From the NCBI GenBank assembly GCA_025356595.1, contig JANXSQ010000159.1, forward strand, positions 1 to 55,157: a stretch of 55,157 bases of DNA, written 5' to 3'. A program made the position numbers and the translations under genes. The notes beneath the pieces are model-generated. The model had not been told where the DNA came from. It did not search any database and saw only the letters and a list, made by a program, of their open reading frames with translations. Shown here in pieces: positions 9,121 to 17,759 of this stretch. The stretch comes from Janthinobacterium sp. (GTDB lineage Bacteria > Pseudomonadota > Gammaproteobacteria > Burkholderiales > Burkholderiaceae_D). The stretch's first letter is position 1. Each line of letters starts with the position of its first letter.

Positions 9121-11529
9121 TTATTCGGCCGGGGCGCCCTCGGGCGAGGCGGTGGCCGGCGCCGGCGGCGCCTGCCATTGCGCCAGCCAGGCCGGCAACT
9201 GCTCGGCCGGCATGGGCCGGCTCATGAAATAACCCTGGCCCTGGTCGCAGCCCATCGCCTGCAGCAGGCGCCAGGCGGCCGCGCTTTCGATGCCCTCGGC
9301 CACCACGCGCAAGCCCATATTGTGGCCCAGGTCGATGGTCGAGCGTACGATCTTCTTGTCGCCCTCGTCGTGCTCCATGTTCAGCACGAAGGACTTGTCG
9401 ATCTTCAATTCATCGACCGGCAGGCGCTTCAGGTAGGCCAGCGAGGAGTAGCCGGTGCCGAAGTCGTCGATCGACAGGTCGACGCCCATGGCGTGCAGGC
9501 GCTCCAGTGTGTGCTGGGCGCGCACCGGGTCGTCCATTATCGCGCTTTCCGTGATTTCCAGGCAAAAGGAGGACGGCGCCAGGGCGTGGCGCGCCAGGAT
9601 GTCGGCGAATTTGGCCGGCAAATCCTGGTCCAGCAAGTCGCGCGTCGACAGGTTCACCGACACCTTCAGGTGCACGCCTTGGGCGGTCAGCTGCTGGCAC
9701 AGCGCGGCCGATTTCTCCAGCACCCAGCGGGTCAGGACGCGGATGAAGCCGGTCTGCTCGGCGAAGGGGATGAAGTCGTCCGGGAAGACATTGCCGCGTT
9801 CCGGATGTTGCCAGCGCACCAGGGATTCGATGCCCACCACCCGGCCGCTGTCGAGCGTGATCTTGGGTTGCACGTGGAGGCGGAATTCCTCGCGTTCGAT
9901 GGCCTGGCGCAGTTCGCTGAGCAGGGACAGGCTCTGTTCGCTGGCCTGGTCGAGGGCCGCGTCGTAGACCACGGCGCCGTCCTTGCGCAGCTTGGCCGCA
10001 TACATCGCCACCTCGGCCATGCCGAGCAGCGCCTCGGCCGAGGCGGCGTGCAGCGGGAAGGCGGCGATGCCCAGGCCGGCGCCGATGTCGACCATCTGCT
10101 CCTCCAGCGCCAGCGGGGTTTCCAGCGCGCGCAGCACGCGCGCCGCCATCTGGCGCGCCTGCTCCAGGTCGGCGCCCGGCAGGAGGATGGCGAATTCGTC
10201 GCCGCCCAGGCGCGCCACCTGGGCCGATGCGTGCTGGTCGGTGGCCAGCTCCAGTCGCAGCCTTTCGGCCACCTGGCGCAGCAGCGCGTCGCCGAAGCTG
10301 TGGCCCATGACGTCGTTGACGTGCTTGAAGCGGTCCAGATCCATCATCAGCACGAAAACGGCGTGCTCGCGCCGCGCCGCCGCGTCGATTGCGTCGTTGA
10401 GCAGCAGGGTGAACTGGGCCCGGTTGGGCAGATTCGTCAGCGGGTCCCAATACGCCAGGCGGCGGATCTCCTGTTCGCGTTTGGCGATCCCGTCGCGCAT
10501 GCTGTCGAAGGCTTGCGCCAGGGCGCCGATCTGGTCCTTGCGCTGGAAGCCGATCTGGCCCTTGTAGTCGCCCTGCTCGAGGCGTTTGGCGGTGGCCGCC
10601 AGTTGGCTCAGCGGCTGGGCGATGCGCTTCGCCGTCAGCACGCTGGCAACGGCGGCGACGACTATGCCGGCAACGCTGAGCGCCAGCAGCAGCCATTTCA
10701 GGCGGCTGTATTCGGCGGTGGCCTCGTCGATCGAGCGGGCCAGCACGACGCTGGCCAGTTGCCCGCCGTCGCGGCCGATCGGCAACAGGCGCGCGCGGTA
10801 CTGGCTGCCGCCGACGTCGAGCTCGAAGGCGCCGGCGGGGGCGCCGCTCATGGCCTGCAACTGCGCGACGACGGGATTGACGTCCGGCGGCGGCAGCGTC
10901 GAGGCGGCCGACAACCAGACGCCGCCGGCGTCGCGCGTCAGGATCGACACCTGCAGCGAGGAGATGTCGCGCATATCGTTGACCAGTTGGCGGTCGATCG
11001 GGAAGGCCATCACGACATAGCCGATGATGATGGGCGCCTTCACCGGCACGACCACGATCTGGTAGGGATGGCGCTCGACGATGGCGATGCCGCTGGCGCC
11101 GTCGAACTGTTCGGCCCGGTCGAGCATGCTCAGGACCAGCTTTTCCAGGCCGGCCGACTGGTCGGAGTTGGTCGAGGCCTTGATCTGCCGCTCGGCGCCG
11201 ACCAGCATGGTGAGCGAGGCCTTGATGCGCCGCCCGCTGTTGTCCAGCGCCGATTCGATGGTCGCGCGGTCGGCGCTGTCGTCGTTGCCGATCGCCTGCA
11301 CGAAGGCGGTGTCGCGCGCCAGTACGCTGGCGCCCAGCAGCAGCTTCTGCGCGTTTTGCTCGAGCAGGCGGCGGAACACCTTGGCGCCGGTGTCGAGCTC
11401 GGCGCCGATGGCGCTGCGCGCGTTGCTGGCGATGCCCTGCCAGATGGCCACCAGGCCGAGCGCCTGCACCACCAGGATGAGAACCAGGAACAGCGTGACG
11501 ATACGGCTTTCGAGACTGCGGAAACGCAT
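9121..11529 (-). CDS. membrane sensor GGDEF-EAL protein (dCache_3-HAMP-GGDEF-EAL)
   Basis: This 802-residue inner-membrane protein should make and/or break down cyclic-di-GMP in response to a periplasmic signal. Residues 10-31 and 279-299 are membrane helices. Between them lies a dCache_3-like sensor region (VFRRLLEQNAQKLLLGASVL). HAMP covers about 300-352 and GGDEF about 357-525, with an intact LGGDEF at 441-446 and no RxxD product-inhibition site in the usual place. EAL covers about 535-785, with ESLVRW at 568-573 and DFGTGYSSL. ESL in place of EAL is common in active enzymes. It begins 9 bases after the stop of the cupredoxin gene, so the two are almost certainly one operon and the copper protein may supply or modulate the signal. 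Confidence 0.94.
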   Translation of the reverse strand: MRFRSLESRIVTLFLVLILVVQALGLVAIWQGIASNARSAIGAELDTGAKVFRRLLEQNAQKLLLGASVLARDTAFVQAIGNDDSADRATIESALDNSGRRIKASLTMLVGAERQIKASTNSDQSAGLEKLVLSMLDRAEQFDGASGIAIVERHPYQIVVVPVKAPIIIGYVVMAFPIDRQLVNDMRDISSLQVSILTRDAGGVWLSAASTLPPPDVNPVVAQLQAMSGAPAGAFELDVGGSQYRARLLPIGRDGGQLASVVLARSIDEATAEYSRLKWLLLALSVAGIVVAAVASVLTAKRIAQPLSQLAATAKRLEQGDYKGQIGFQRKDQIGALAQAFDSMRDGIAKREQEIRRLAYWDPLTNLPNRAQFTLLLNDAIDAAARREHAVFVLMMDLDRFKHVNDVMGHSFGDALLRQVAERLRLELATDQHASAQVARLGGDEFAILLPGADLEQARQMAARVLRALETPLALEEQMVDIGAGLGIAAFPLHAASAEALLGMAEVAMYAAKLRKDGAVVYDAALDQASEQSLSLLSELRQAIEREEFRLHVQPKITLDSGRVVGIESLVRWQHPERGNVFPDDFIPFAEQTGFIRVLTRWVLEKSAALCQQLTAQGVHLKVSVNLSTRDLLDQDLPAKFADILARHALAPSSFCLEITESAIMDDPVRAQHTLERLHAMGVDLSIDDFGTGYSSLAYLKRLPVDELKIDKSFVLNMEHDEGDKKIVRSTIDLGHNMGLRVVAEGIESAAAWRLLQAMGCDQGQGYFMSRPMPAEQLPAWLAQWQAPPAPATASPEGAPAE

Positions 11530-11538
11530 CGTCGCGCC

Positions 11539-12192
11539 CTAGAAGTCGGAGCCGGAAGCGGCCGCGTCGGCGCCCGCGCCTGCCGGCTTGAGGGTCAACG
11601 TGAAGCTCAGCGGCAAGACCGTCTCGGCGCCCTTCAGCGTCAGCGCCTGCTCGGCGGTGGCGCCGCCGGCGGCCTGGTAATGCCAGACTTTCAACACGTA
11701 CTTCCCGGCCGGCAGTTCGATGCGGGCCGCGCCGGCGCCATCGGTCTTGGCGAAATACGGCGTGTCGACCACCTTGACGTAGGCCAGCATCTTGTCGTGG
11801 ATGTTGCAACCCAGCACCACGGTGCCGGCCTTGTCGAACACCTGTGGCGCCGCCGCCACGCCGGAGTACAGCTTCTGGTCGAATTTCTTGGCGGGCGAAA
11901 AGGAATAAATATGGTGGCGCACCTTGTCGTTGTTCGGGAAGGCGACGCTGCTGCCGGTCTGCACGACGCTGACCAGGGGGATGAATTTCAAGCCCTTCTG
12001 TTCGATCGAGGCGGCGCGCATGGTTTTCGGCGCCGCGGCGCCGTCCGCTTCGGCGTACACGACGACGTCCGACAAGGCCTGGCCGGCGCCATCGCGCACC
12101 TGCACGGTGACGGCGGCGGCGCCGCAAGCGCCGCTGGCGACCAGGCACGCGGCCAACAGCGGCGTATACAAATGGCAAACTGGCTTCGGCAT
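11539..12192 (-). CDS. periplasmic cupredoxin-like protein ('methylamine utilization' family)
   Basis: This 217-residue protein has a signal peptide (about residues 1-27) and a plastocyanin/amicyanin-like fold. Probable type-1 copper ligands are His93 or His94 in VRHHIYSFS and Cys129, His132 and Met135 in GCNIHDKM; the C-x2-H-x2-M spacing equals that of amicyanin. A beta-sandwich like a carboxypeptidase regulatory domain follows (about 145-210). Databases often call such proteins 'methylamine utilization protein', but no methylamine genes are present. It is the first gene of an operon with the dCache-GGDEF-EAL sensor, suggesting a redox or copper input to cyclic-di-GMP signalling. That role is inference. 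Confidence 0.85.
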   Translation of the reverse strand: MPKPVCHLYTPLLAACLVASGACGAAAVTVQVRDGAGQALSDVVVYAEADGAAAPKTMRAASIEQKGLKFIPLVSVVQTGSSVAFPNNDKVRHHIYSFSPAKKFDQKLYSGVAAAPQVFDKAGTVVLGCNIHDKMLAYVKVVDTPYFAKTDGAGAARIELPAGKYVLKVWHYQAAGGATAEQALTLKGAETVLPLSFTLTLKPAGAGADAAASGSDF

Positions 12193-12362
12193 CGTGGGTG
12201 GTCCTGGCTGACAAGGGGCGGCTGGGCCGTCTGCGCCTATTGTAGCGCCTGAAAATTCTTTCCCAAAAAAAGATTTGCATGCCGAATCAGTTTCCCATGA
12301 GGAAAATTTAATTGCATTTCATCAAGCTGTCACAAATCATCCTTACCATGAAGGAGAAGATC

Positions 12363-12419
12363 ATGGCCGAACGCGACAGGCTATGCCGAACGTCCGTGCC
12401 ACCTAGAAGCCCCCAGTGA
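12363..12419 (+). CDS. short leader peptide overlapping the next start codon
   Basis: An 18-codon frame (MAERDRLCRTSVPPRSPQ) starts at an ATG preceded by a perfect AAGGAG (12351-12356) at ideal distance. Its TGA stop (12417-12419) overlaps the GTG start of the EAL-CBS-GGDEF gene (12416-12418) as GTGA. The downstream GTG has only a weak AGAAG of its own, so ribosomes finishing the leader probably restart on the enzyme gene. A second in-frame ATG at 12348 would lengthen the peptide by five residues but lacks a ribosome binding site. The peptide matches nothing I know, and its value may lie in the act of translation. Confidence 0.6.
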   Translation: MAERDRLCRTSVPPRSPQ

Positions 12420-14326
12420 ACCCTATCCAGAACCTAGCCCCGCTCCCGTCCACACCCGCGCCCATAGTCGGCGCGCCGGCCTCCAAGGTCAGCTATCTGA
12501 GGGCCGTGCCCGGCGTGGACGGGGAAGCCGCGGCGGATGATTTGATCCTGCGTGAACATTTGCAAGAGATTCTCGCCGCGCGCAAGCTCAGCGCGCTGTT
12601 CCAGCCCATCATCCAGATGCAGAGCGGCGAGATCATCGGCTACGAGGGCTTGATACGCGGGCCGTCCGACAGCCCGCTGCACGCGCCCATGAATCTGTTC
12701 AAGGTGGCGCGCGCCAATCGCCTGACGCCGGAAGTCGAGCACCTGTGCCGGCAAGTGGTGCTGGAGCGCTTCGCCGAACTGGATCTGCCGGGCAAGCTGT
12801 TTCTCAATGTCAGCCCGGAATGTCTGCTGCTGCACAATGAGCCGCACGGCCAGACCTTGGAATTCATCGAACGCCTGGGCATCAACCCGGAGCGCGTCAT
12901 CATCGAGTTGACCGAGAACCAGCCCACCTACGACTACGAACTGATGCGCGAAGCGGTGTTGCACTACCGCCAGATGGGCTTCCAGATCGCCATCGACGAC
13001 CTTGGCGAGGGGTTTTCCAGCCTGCGCCTGTGGTCCGAGCTGCGCCCGGAGTACGTGAAGATCGACATGCACTTCATCCAGGGCATCAACCACGACCCGG
13101 TGAAGCTGCAATTCGTCCGTTCCATCCAGGAAATCGCCGAGAAGTCGGACACCCTGGTGATCGCCGAGGGCATCGAGGCGCAGACGGAATTGCTGGTGCT
13201 GCGCGACTTGGGCGTCGCCTTCGGCCAGGGCTACCACCTGGGACGGCCGAACGCCGTGCCGGCCAGGGCCCTGCCGGCCGAGGTGATGAAGGCGCTGGGC
13301 AGCAACGGCGTCGCCGTCTATCCGCGCCGCAGCGGCCTGGAGAAAAACGCCGTCACCATCTTCAAGCTCTTGCACCGGGTGCAGGCGGTGCCGCCGACGA
13401 TGAACAACAACGAGGTCTACGAGATTTTCCTCAAGGAGCCCAAGCTCTTGATCATCCCCGTCGTCGACAACGACGTGCCGCTGGGGCTGATCAGCCGCTT
13501 CGAGATGATCGACCATTTCGCCCGCCCCTATCAGCGCGAACTGTATGGCAAAAAGTCCTGCAAGCTGTTCATGGACGCCACGTCCCTTATCGCCGACAAG
13601 GAAACCAGCCTGCAGGACTTGAGCTTCATCATGGTGCAGGCCGACGCCCACCACCTGTTCAACGGCTTCATCATCACCGACCAGGGCCGCTACCTGGGCA
13701 TGGGCACCGGCCACGACCTGATGCGCGAAATCACCCAGATGCAGATCAACGCCGCGCGCTACGCCAATCCGCTTACCCTATTGCCGGGCAATGTGCCGAT
13801 CAACGAGCATATCGACCGCCTGCTGCACAGCGGCACGCGCTTCTGGGTCTGCTATTGCGACCTGGATAATTTCAAACCCTTCAACGATGTCTACGGCTAC
13901 CGCAAGGGCGACGACGTGATCCAGTTGACCGGCGAAATCCTCAGCCGCCACTGCGACGCCAACCGCGACTTCATCGGCCACATCGGCGGCGACGACTTCA
14001 TGATCCTGTTCCAGAGCGAAGACTGGGAAACGCGCTGCAATGCCATCCTGGAACAGTTCGCCGCCGGTATCCTGGATTTCTACAGCATCGACGACCGCGA
14101 ACGGGGCGGCTATATCAGCGAAGACCGCCAGGGCAAGAAAGTGTTTTATTCCCTGATCAGTCTGTCCCTGGGGGCGATCAAGGTCGAGGCGCGCCAATAC
14201 TATACGCACCACCAGATCGCCACGGCGGCGGCCGAAGCGAAGAAGCAGGCCAAGAAAATCCACGGCAACAGTCTGTTCCTGGACCGTCGCCAGGAGGCGC
14301 AAGGCCATCCCCGCAAACCGGCCTGA
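12416..14326 (+). CDS. cytoplasmic EAL-CBS-GGDEF cyclic-di-GMP enzyme
   Basis: This 636-residue soluble protein has the order EAL (about 50-290), a CBS pair (about 310-440) and GGDEF (about 455-620). EAL motifs are present: EGLIRG at 77-82, NVSPE, ELTENQ and IDDLGEGFSSL, then EGIE. The GGDEF signature reads GGDDF (524-528); the family tolerates this, though activity is uncertain. CBS pairs usually bind adenine nucleotides, so the enzyme may be tuned by energy status. There is no signal peptide or membrane helix. Translation starts at GTG and appears coupled to an upstream leader peptide. It is divergent from the cupredoxin/GGDEF-EAL operon across a short regulatory region. Confidence 0.92.
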   Translation: MNPIQNLAPLPSTPAPIVGAPASKVSYLRAVPGVDGEAAADDLILREHLQEILAARKLSALFQPIIQMQSGEIIGYEGLIRGPSDSPLHAPMNLFKVARANRLTPEVEHLCRQVVLERFAELDLPGKLFLNVSPECLLLHNEPHGQTLEFIERLGINPERVIIELTENQPTYDYELMREAVLHYRQMGFQIAIDDLGEGFSSLRLWSELRPEYVKIDMHFIQGINHDPVKLQFVRSIQEIAEKSDTLVIAEGIEAQTELLVLRDLGVAFGQGYHLGRPNAVPARALPAEVMKALGSNGVAVYPRRSGLEKNAVTIFKLLHRVQAVPPTMNNNEVYEIFLKEPKLLIIPVVDNDVPLGLISRFEMIDHFARPYQRELYGKKSCKLFMDATSLIADKETSLQDLSFIMVQADAHHLFNGFIITDQGRYLGMGTGHDLMREITQMQINAARYANPLTLLPGNVPINEHIDRLLHSGTRFWVCYCDLDNFKPFNDVYGYRKGDDVIQLTGEILSRHCDANRDFIGHIGGDDFMILFQSEDWETRCNAILEQFAAGILDFYSIDDRERGGYISEDRQGKKVFYSLISLSLGAIKVEARQYYTHHQIATAAAEAKKQAKKIHGNSLFLDRRQEAQGHPRKPA

Positions 14327-14432
14327 GGCCAAGCCCCGGCCCCACGACAGCGAGGCGGCGCAGCCGGATTCGCGGCGCACGGCCCCGCACCCGGCGCTGC
14401 GCCTTTGGTGCCCTTACCCGGCCACTGGCAGC

Positions 14433-15806
14433 CTAACCGGCGCGATGGAGTTGCCGCCAGTGGCGCGTCATATCCTGCGCCGTCAGCAGTTCGTCCGGCG
14501 TCATCTTGCCGGCCATGGCGGTCTTGTTGCTGGCGGCCGTCTCGTCGCCCGCTTCGGCCGCCAGCGCGATCCACATATACGAACACACCGCGTCCTTCGG
14601 CACGCCGCGCCCGCTGTTGTACATGCCGCCCAGATTGTATTGCGCCAAGGCGTGGCCCTGTTCGGCGGAGCGGCGATACCAGAGCACGGCCAGCACATCA
14701 TCCTGCGACACGCCCTGGCCATTGGCGTACATCACGCCCAGATTATTCTGCGCGCTGGCGTCGCCCTGCTCCGCCGCCGTGCGATACCAGTGCACGGCGC
14801 GTTCCGCATCGCGCTCCACGCCATGTCCGTTGGCGTAAATGACACCCAGATTGAACTGGGCGTTCGGCGCGCCCTGCTCGGCCGCGCGCCGATACCATAG
14901 CAGGGCCTGCGCCAGGTCGCGCGCGACGCCGCGCCCGCCGGCGTACATGCCGCCCAGATTGTATTGCGCCAGCATGTGGCCCTGCATGGCGGCGCGGCAA
15001 TACCAGGCAAACGCCTTCTCCTCATCCTTGGCCACCCCCTGGCCCCGGGCCAGCATGACGCCGAGGTTGAACTGGGCGTCGGCGTCGCCCTGCTCGGCGG
15101 CGCGCGACAGCCAGGCGTAGGCGCGCAACTGATCCGCCGTCACGCCCCGTCCCTCCGCATAGGCGATGCCCACCTGGCGCTGCGCCACGGCCACGCCCTG
15201 CGCGGCCGCCTGGCGAAACCAGGACAAGGCCTGCTCATCGCTCTGCAGCACGCCCTGGCCCTTCTGATAGACCAGGCCCAGCTTGAGCTGCGCCCCGGCG
15301 TCGCCTTGCAGCGCGGCCTTGCGGAACCAGGCCACCGCCAGGGCGGGATTTTTCTTCGTCCCCAGCCCTTGCGCGTAAGCCTCGCCGAGCAAGGCCTGGG
15401 CGCCCGCCACGCCCTGCTCCGAGGCGCGGCAAAACCAGGCCAGCGCCATGACGTCGCTTTGCGGCACGCCACGGCCCTTCTTGTACATTTGGCCCATGTT
15501 TTGCTGCGCCGAGGCGTCGCCCTGCGCGGCCGAGCGGCGGAACCAGAACAAGGCTTCCTTGTCGCTCTGGGCCACGCCGCGTCCCGTGAAATACATGGCG
15601 CCGAGATGGTTCTGCGCGAAGGCGATGCCCTGCAGCGCCGCCAGCCGCAGCCAGACGAACGCCCGCTCGTCGTCGCGCGGTATGCCGTCGCCCTTCTTGT
15701 ACATCAGGCCCAGATTGAATTGCGCGTAGGCGTTGCCCTGTTCGGCCGCCGTCCGAAACCAGATATAGGACTGGTAGTTCTCCGTGGAAGTCTGTCGATT
15801 ACTCAT
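14433..15806 (-). CDS. Sel1-like repeat protein (12 repeats)
   Basis: This 457-residue protein consists almost entirely of twelve 36-residue Sel1-like (TPR-type) repeats. Each has the pattern A-x2-W-[FY]-R-x-A-A-x-Q-G then A-Q-x-x-L-G-x-M-Y-x-x-G-x-G-V; the twelfth is degenerate. There is no signal peptide or membrane segment, so it is probably a cytoplasmic scaffold for protein contacts. It converges on the EAL-CBS-GGDEF gene with 106 bases between stops. Adjacency to two cyclic-di-GMP genes hints at a shared pathway, but this is only positional. A GGGGAC ribosome binding site precedes the ATG. The partner is unknown. Confidence 0.92.
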   Translation of the reverse strand: MSNRQTSTENYQSYIWFRTAAEQGNAYAQFNLGLMYKKGDGIPRDDERAFVWLRLAALQGIAFAQNHLGAMYFTGRGVAQSDKEALFWFRRSAAQGDASAQQNMGQMYKKGRGVPQSDVMALAWFCRASEQGVAGAQALLGEAYAQGLGTKKNPALAVAWFRKAALQGDAGAQLKLGLVYQKGQGVLQSDEQALSWFRQAAAQGVAVAQRQVGIAYAEGRGVTADQLRAYAWLSRAAEQGDADAQFNLGVMLARGQGVAKDEEKAFAWYCRAAMQGHMLAQYNLGGMYAGGRGVARDLAQALLWYRRAAEQGAPNAQFNLGVIYANGHGVERDAERAVHWYRTAAEQGDASAQNNLGVMYANGQGVSQDDVLAVLWYRRSAEQGHALAQYNLGGMYNSGRGVPKDAVCSYMWIALAAEAGDETAASNKTAMAGKMTPDELLTAQDMTRHWRQLHRAG

Positions 15807-16009
15807 GCTCGTCCCCAGCGTTCACATCAGGTTCGAACCGGACCAAAGCCGGGCCTTCGCGGGCAAACGCCGGCGAATAAAGATATACAAATATATGTTG
15901 TTTAAATTATAAAACTACTTCACAGAAAGCATTTGATGCGACTCAAGGAAAATGTCAAAATGCTATTACTTGTTGGGCCCGTCTAAACGCGCGCGCCGTG
16001 CCGGGGCAA

Positions 16010-16042
16010 TAAAAAACCCGCGTCGCTCGCGCGCCGCGGGTT
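16010..16042 (-). terminator. intrinsic terminator of the metal ABC transporter operon
   Basis: AACCCGCG (16015-16022) pairs with CGCGGGTT (16035-16042). On the minus strand it is followed by a T-run (six A at 16011-16016 on the plus strand). It lies 24 bases after the permease stop codon. Confidence 0.85.
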
Positions 16043-16065
16043 GCATGTGGTGAGGGCTGCGGCGT

Positions 16066-16839
16066 TCAGGCGCGGACGCCCTCCACCGGTTTCGGGCCGC
16101 AGGCGTAGACCAGCACCGCCAGCGCCGTCAGGCACCAGACGATCAAGGCACCCGAGGGCAGATCAAGCAGGGTCGACAGCACCAGGCCGCCCAGATAGCC
16201 GCCCGCTCCTATGCCATACGCCAGCAGCAGGCGCCGGGCGCTGCGGTAATGGCGCACCGCCAGGCTCGGCACGATCAGGCTGGTGAAGACCAGATACACG
16301 CCCACCAGTTGCACCGAGGCGGTGACGGCCAGCGCGAAGATCAGATAAAAGCCGAGCCGACTCAGGCGCTCGTTGAAGAAGTACAGCACCGCGCTGATGA
16401 ACGCCGTGCCCAGCGCCGGCAACAGCAACTGCTCCCAGCGCACCCACAGGATCTGGCCGGCCAGCAAGTCCTGCAAATGCTCGCCGCCGTGCGGATTGTG
16501 CGCCACCAAGAGCAGGCCGCCGGTGGCCGCCAGGATGAACATGACGCCGATCTGCGCCTCCTGCACCTCCGGCCAGCGCTTTTCCGTCCAGGTCAGCAGT
16601 AAAGCGCCCAGCAAGGCGGCCGCGCCGGCCGCCAGCTGCACGGCCCAGCCCTGCGGGTCGAGGTCGCCGGAGCCGGCGATGATGACGCCCAGCGCGGCGA
16701 TCTGGGCGATCGCCAGGTCGATGAAGACGATGCCGCGCTTGAGCACTTGCGCGCCGAGCGGGATATGCGTCACCAGCACCAGCAGGCCGGCCAGGAAGGG
16801 CAGCCAGATGATGCTCAGATCAAGCGAGGAGGCCGTCAT
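16066..16839 (-). CDS. znuB: metal ABC transporter permease (ZnuB family)
   Basis: This 257-residue inner-membrane protein has seven to eight hydrophobic helices and the ABC-3 pattern of zinc/manganese importers (GAQVLKRGIVFIDLAIAQIA, later SLIVPSLAVRHYRS). Its ATG overlaps the TGA of the binding-protein gene as ATGA, so the two are translationally coupled. It would import the metal delivered by the upstream periplasmic protein. No ATPase gene is present in this operon or elsewhere in the window, so it must borrow one encoded elsewhere. Zinc is the likely substrate, but manganese cannot be excluded from sequence. Confidence 0.9.
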   Translation of the reverse strand: MTASSLDLSIIWLPFLAGLLVLVTHIPLGAQVLKRGIVFIDLAIAQIAALGVIIAGSGDLDPQGWAVQLAAGAAALLGALLLTWTEKRWPEVQEAQIGVMFILAATGGLLLVAHNPHGGEHLQDLLAGQILWVRWEQLLLPALGTAFISAVLYFFNERLSRLGFYLIFALAVTASVQLVGVYLVFTSLIVPSLAVRHYRSARRLLLAYGIGAGGYLGGLVLSTLLDLPSGALIVWCLTALAVLVYACGPKPVEGVRA

Positions 16840-17750
16840 TTCGCCGCGTCCAGCAAGCGCTGCACGGTGCTGTCGAAGAGCGCGAACAAATCCTTGCTCT
16901 TGTCATCGGCGCCGACCGTGAACGGCACGACGACGGCCGGGACGTGGGCATGCTCGGACAACCATTGCGAAGCGCGCCCGTCCTGGTAGGCGGCGCGCAA
17001 GACCATCTTGGCCGGCTGGCGCTGCAACTGCGCCAGCAAGCCCGACAAATGGGCCGCGCTCGGCTCGACGCCCGGCTTCGGCTCCAGCGTGCCGACCTGG
17101 CGCAGACCCAGCCAGGCCATCAGATACTCCATATTCTTATGGTGCTCGACCACGGCCACGCCCTTCAGCGGCGCCGCCTGCTTCTCCCACTTCAGCATCG
17201 CCGCGTTCCAGCGCGCCGTGAAATCCTTCAGGCGGGCCTGGTACTCGGCGGCGTTGGCCGGATCGATCTCGGCCAGGCGCTTGGCCAGCGCCGGCGCGAC
17301 CAGGGCGATGTTGTGCGGATTCTGCTGGATGTGCGGATTGCCGGCGGCGTGCACATCGCCCTCGCTGCGGTCGACCTTGCCCGGCACGTCGAGGCGCGGC
17401 ACGAAGGCGCCCGCCTCGAAATTGCCCGGCTGGCCGGGCGCGATCCTGGCGTTGCTCGATTGCTGCAGCAAGACCGGCAACCAACCCACCTCCAGCTCCA
17501 GTCCGGTGCACACGAGCAAGTCGGCGTTGCGCGTGCGCGCGATCAGGCTGGGCCGCGCCTCGATGCGGTGCGGGTCTTGCAGCGCGTTGGTGGCGCTCGA
17601 GACCTTGATCTTGTCGCCGCCCAATTCCTTGCTCAGCGCTTCCCATTCCGGCTCGCAGGCGAGCACATTGACGGCCGCGTGGGCCGAAGCCATGGCGCCG
17701 GCCCACGCGAAAGCGGCGGCCAGCAGTGTTGTAGTCAGTTTCGATGTCAT
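16836..17750 (-). CDS. znuA: periplasmic zinc/manganese-binding protein (ZnuA family)
   Basis: This 304-residue protein has a signal peptide (TLLAAAFAWAGAMASAHA) and the cluster A-I fold of metal-binding lipoprotein/ZnuA proteins. Candidate metal ligands are His in DVHAAGNPHIQQNPHN and in VVEHHKNMEY, and the acidic/His residues near the end. The His-rich loop seen in many zinc-specific ZnuA proteins is missing. Its AGGAG ribosome binding site overlaps the stop codon of the preceding outer-membrane gene, and it overlaps the permease by four bases. Together these genes describe uptake of a metal from outer membrane to cytoplasm. Confidence 0.9.
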   Translation of the reverse strand: MTSKLTTTLLAAAFAWAGAMASAHAAVNVLACEPEWEALSKELGGDKIKVSSATNALQDPHRIEARPSLIARTRNADLLVCTGLELEVGWLPVLLQQSSNARIAPGQPGNFEAGAFVPRLDVPGKVDRSEGDVHAAGNPHIQQNPHNIALVAPALAKRLAEIDPANAAEYQARLKDFTARWNAAMLKWEKQAAPLKGVAVVEHHKNMEYLMAWLGLRQVGTLEPKPGVEPSAAHLSGLLAQLQRQPAKMVLRAAYQDGRASQWLSEHAHVPAVVVPFTVGADDKSKDLFALFDSTVQRLLDAAK

Positions 17751-17759
17751 GCCGTGCTC

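Noticed and set aside
11539-12192. Methylamine utilisation pathway
   Set aside because: Only the cupredoxin resembles such genes; no methylamine dehydrogenase subunits or maturation genes are present.
9178-12252. Long plus-strand frame opposite the GGDEF-EAL and cupredoxin genes
   Set aside because: Low-complexity antisense product without motifs; the minus-strand genes are clear.
14433-15806. CRISPR-like regular repetition
   Set aside because: The period of 108 bases is the coding repeat of Sel1 units, degenerate at DNA level, with no spacers. No CRISPR array was seen anywhere in the window.
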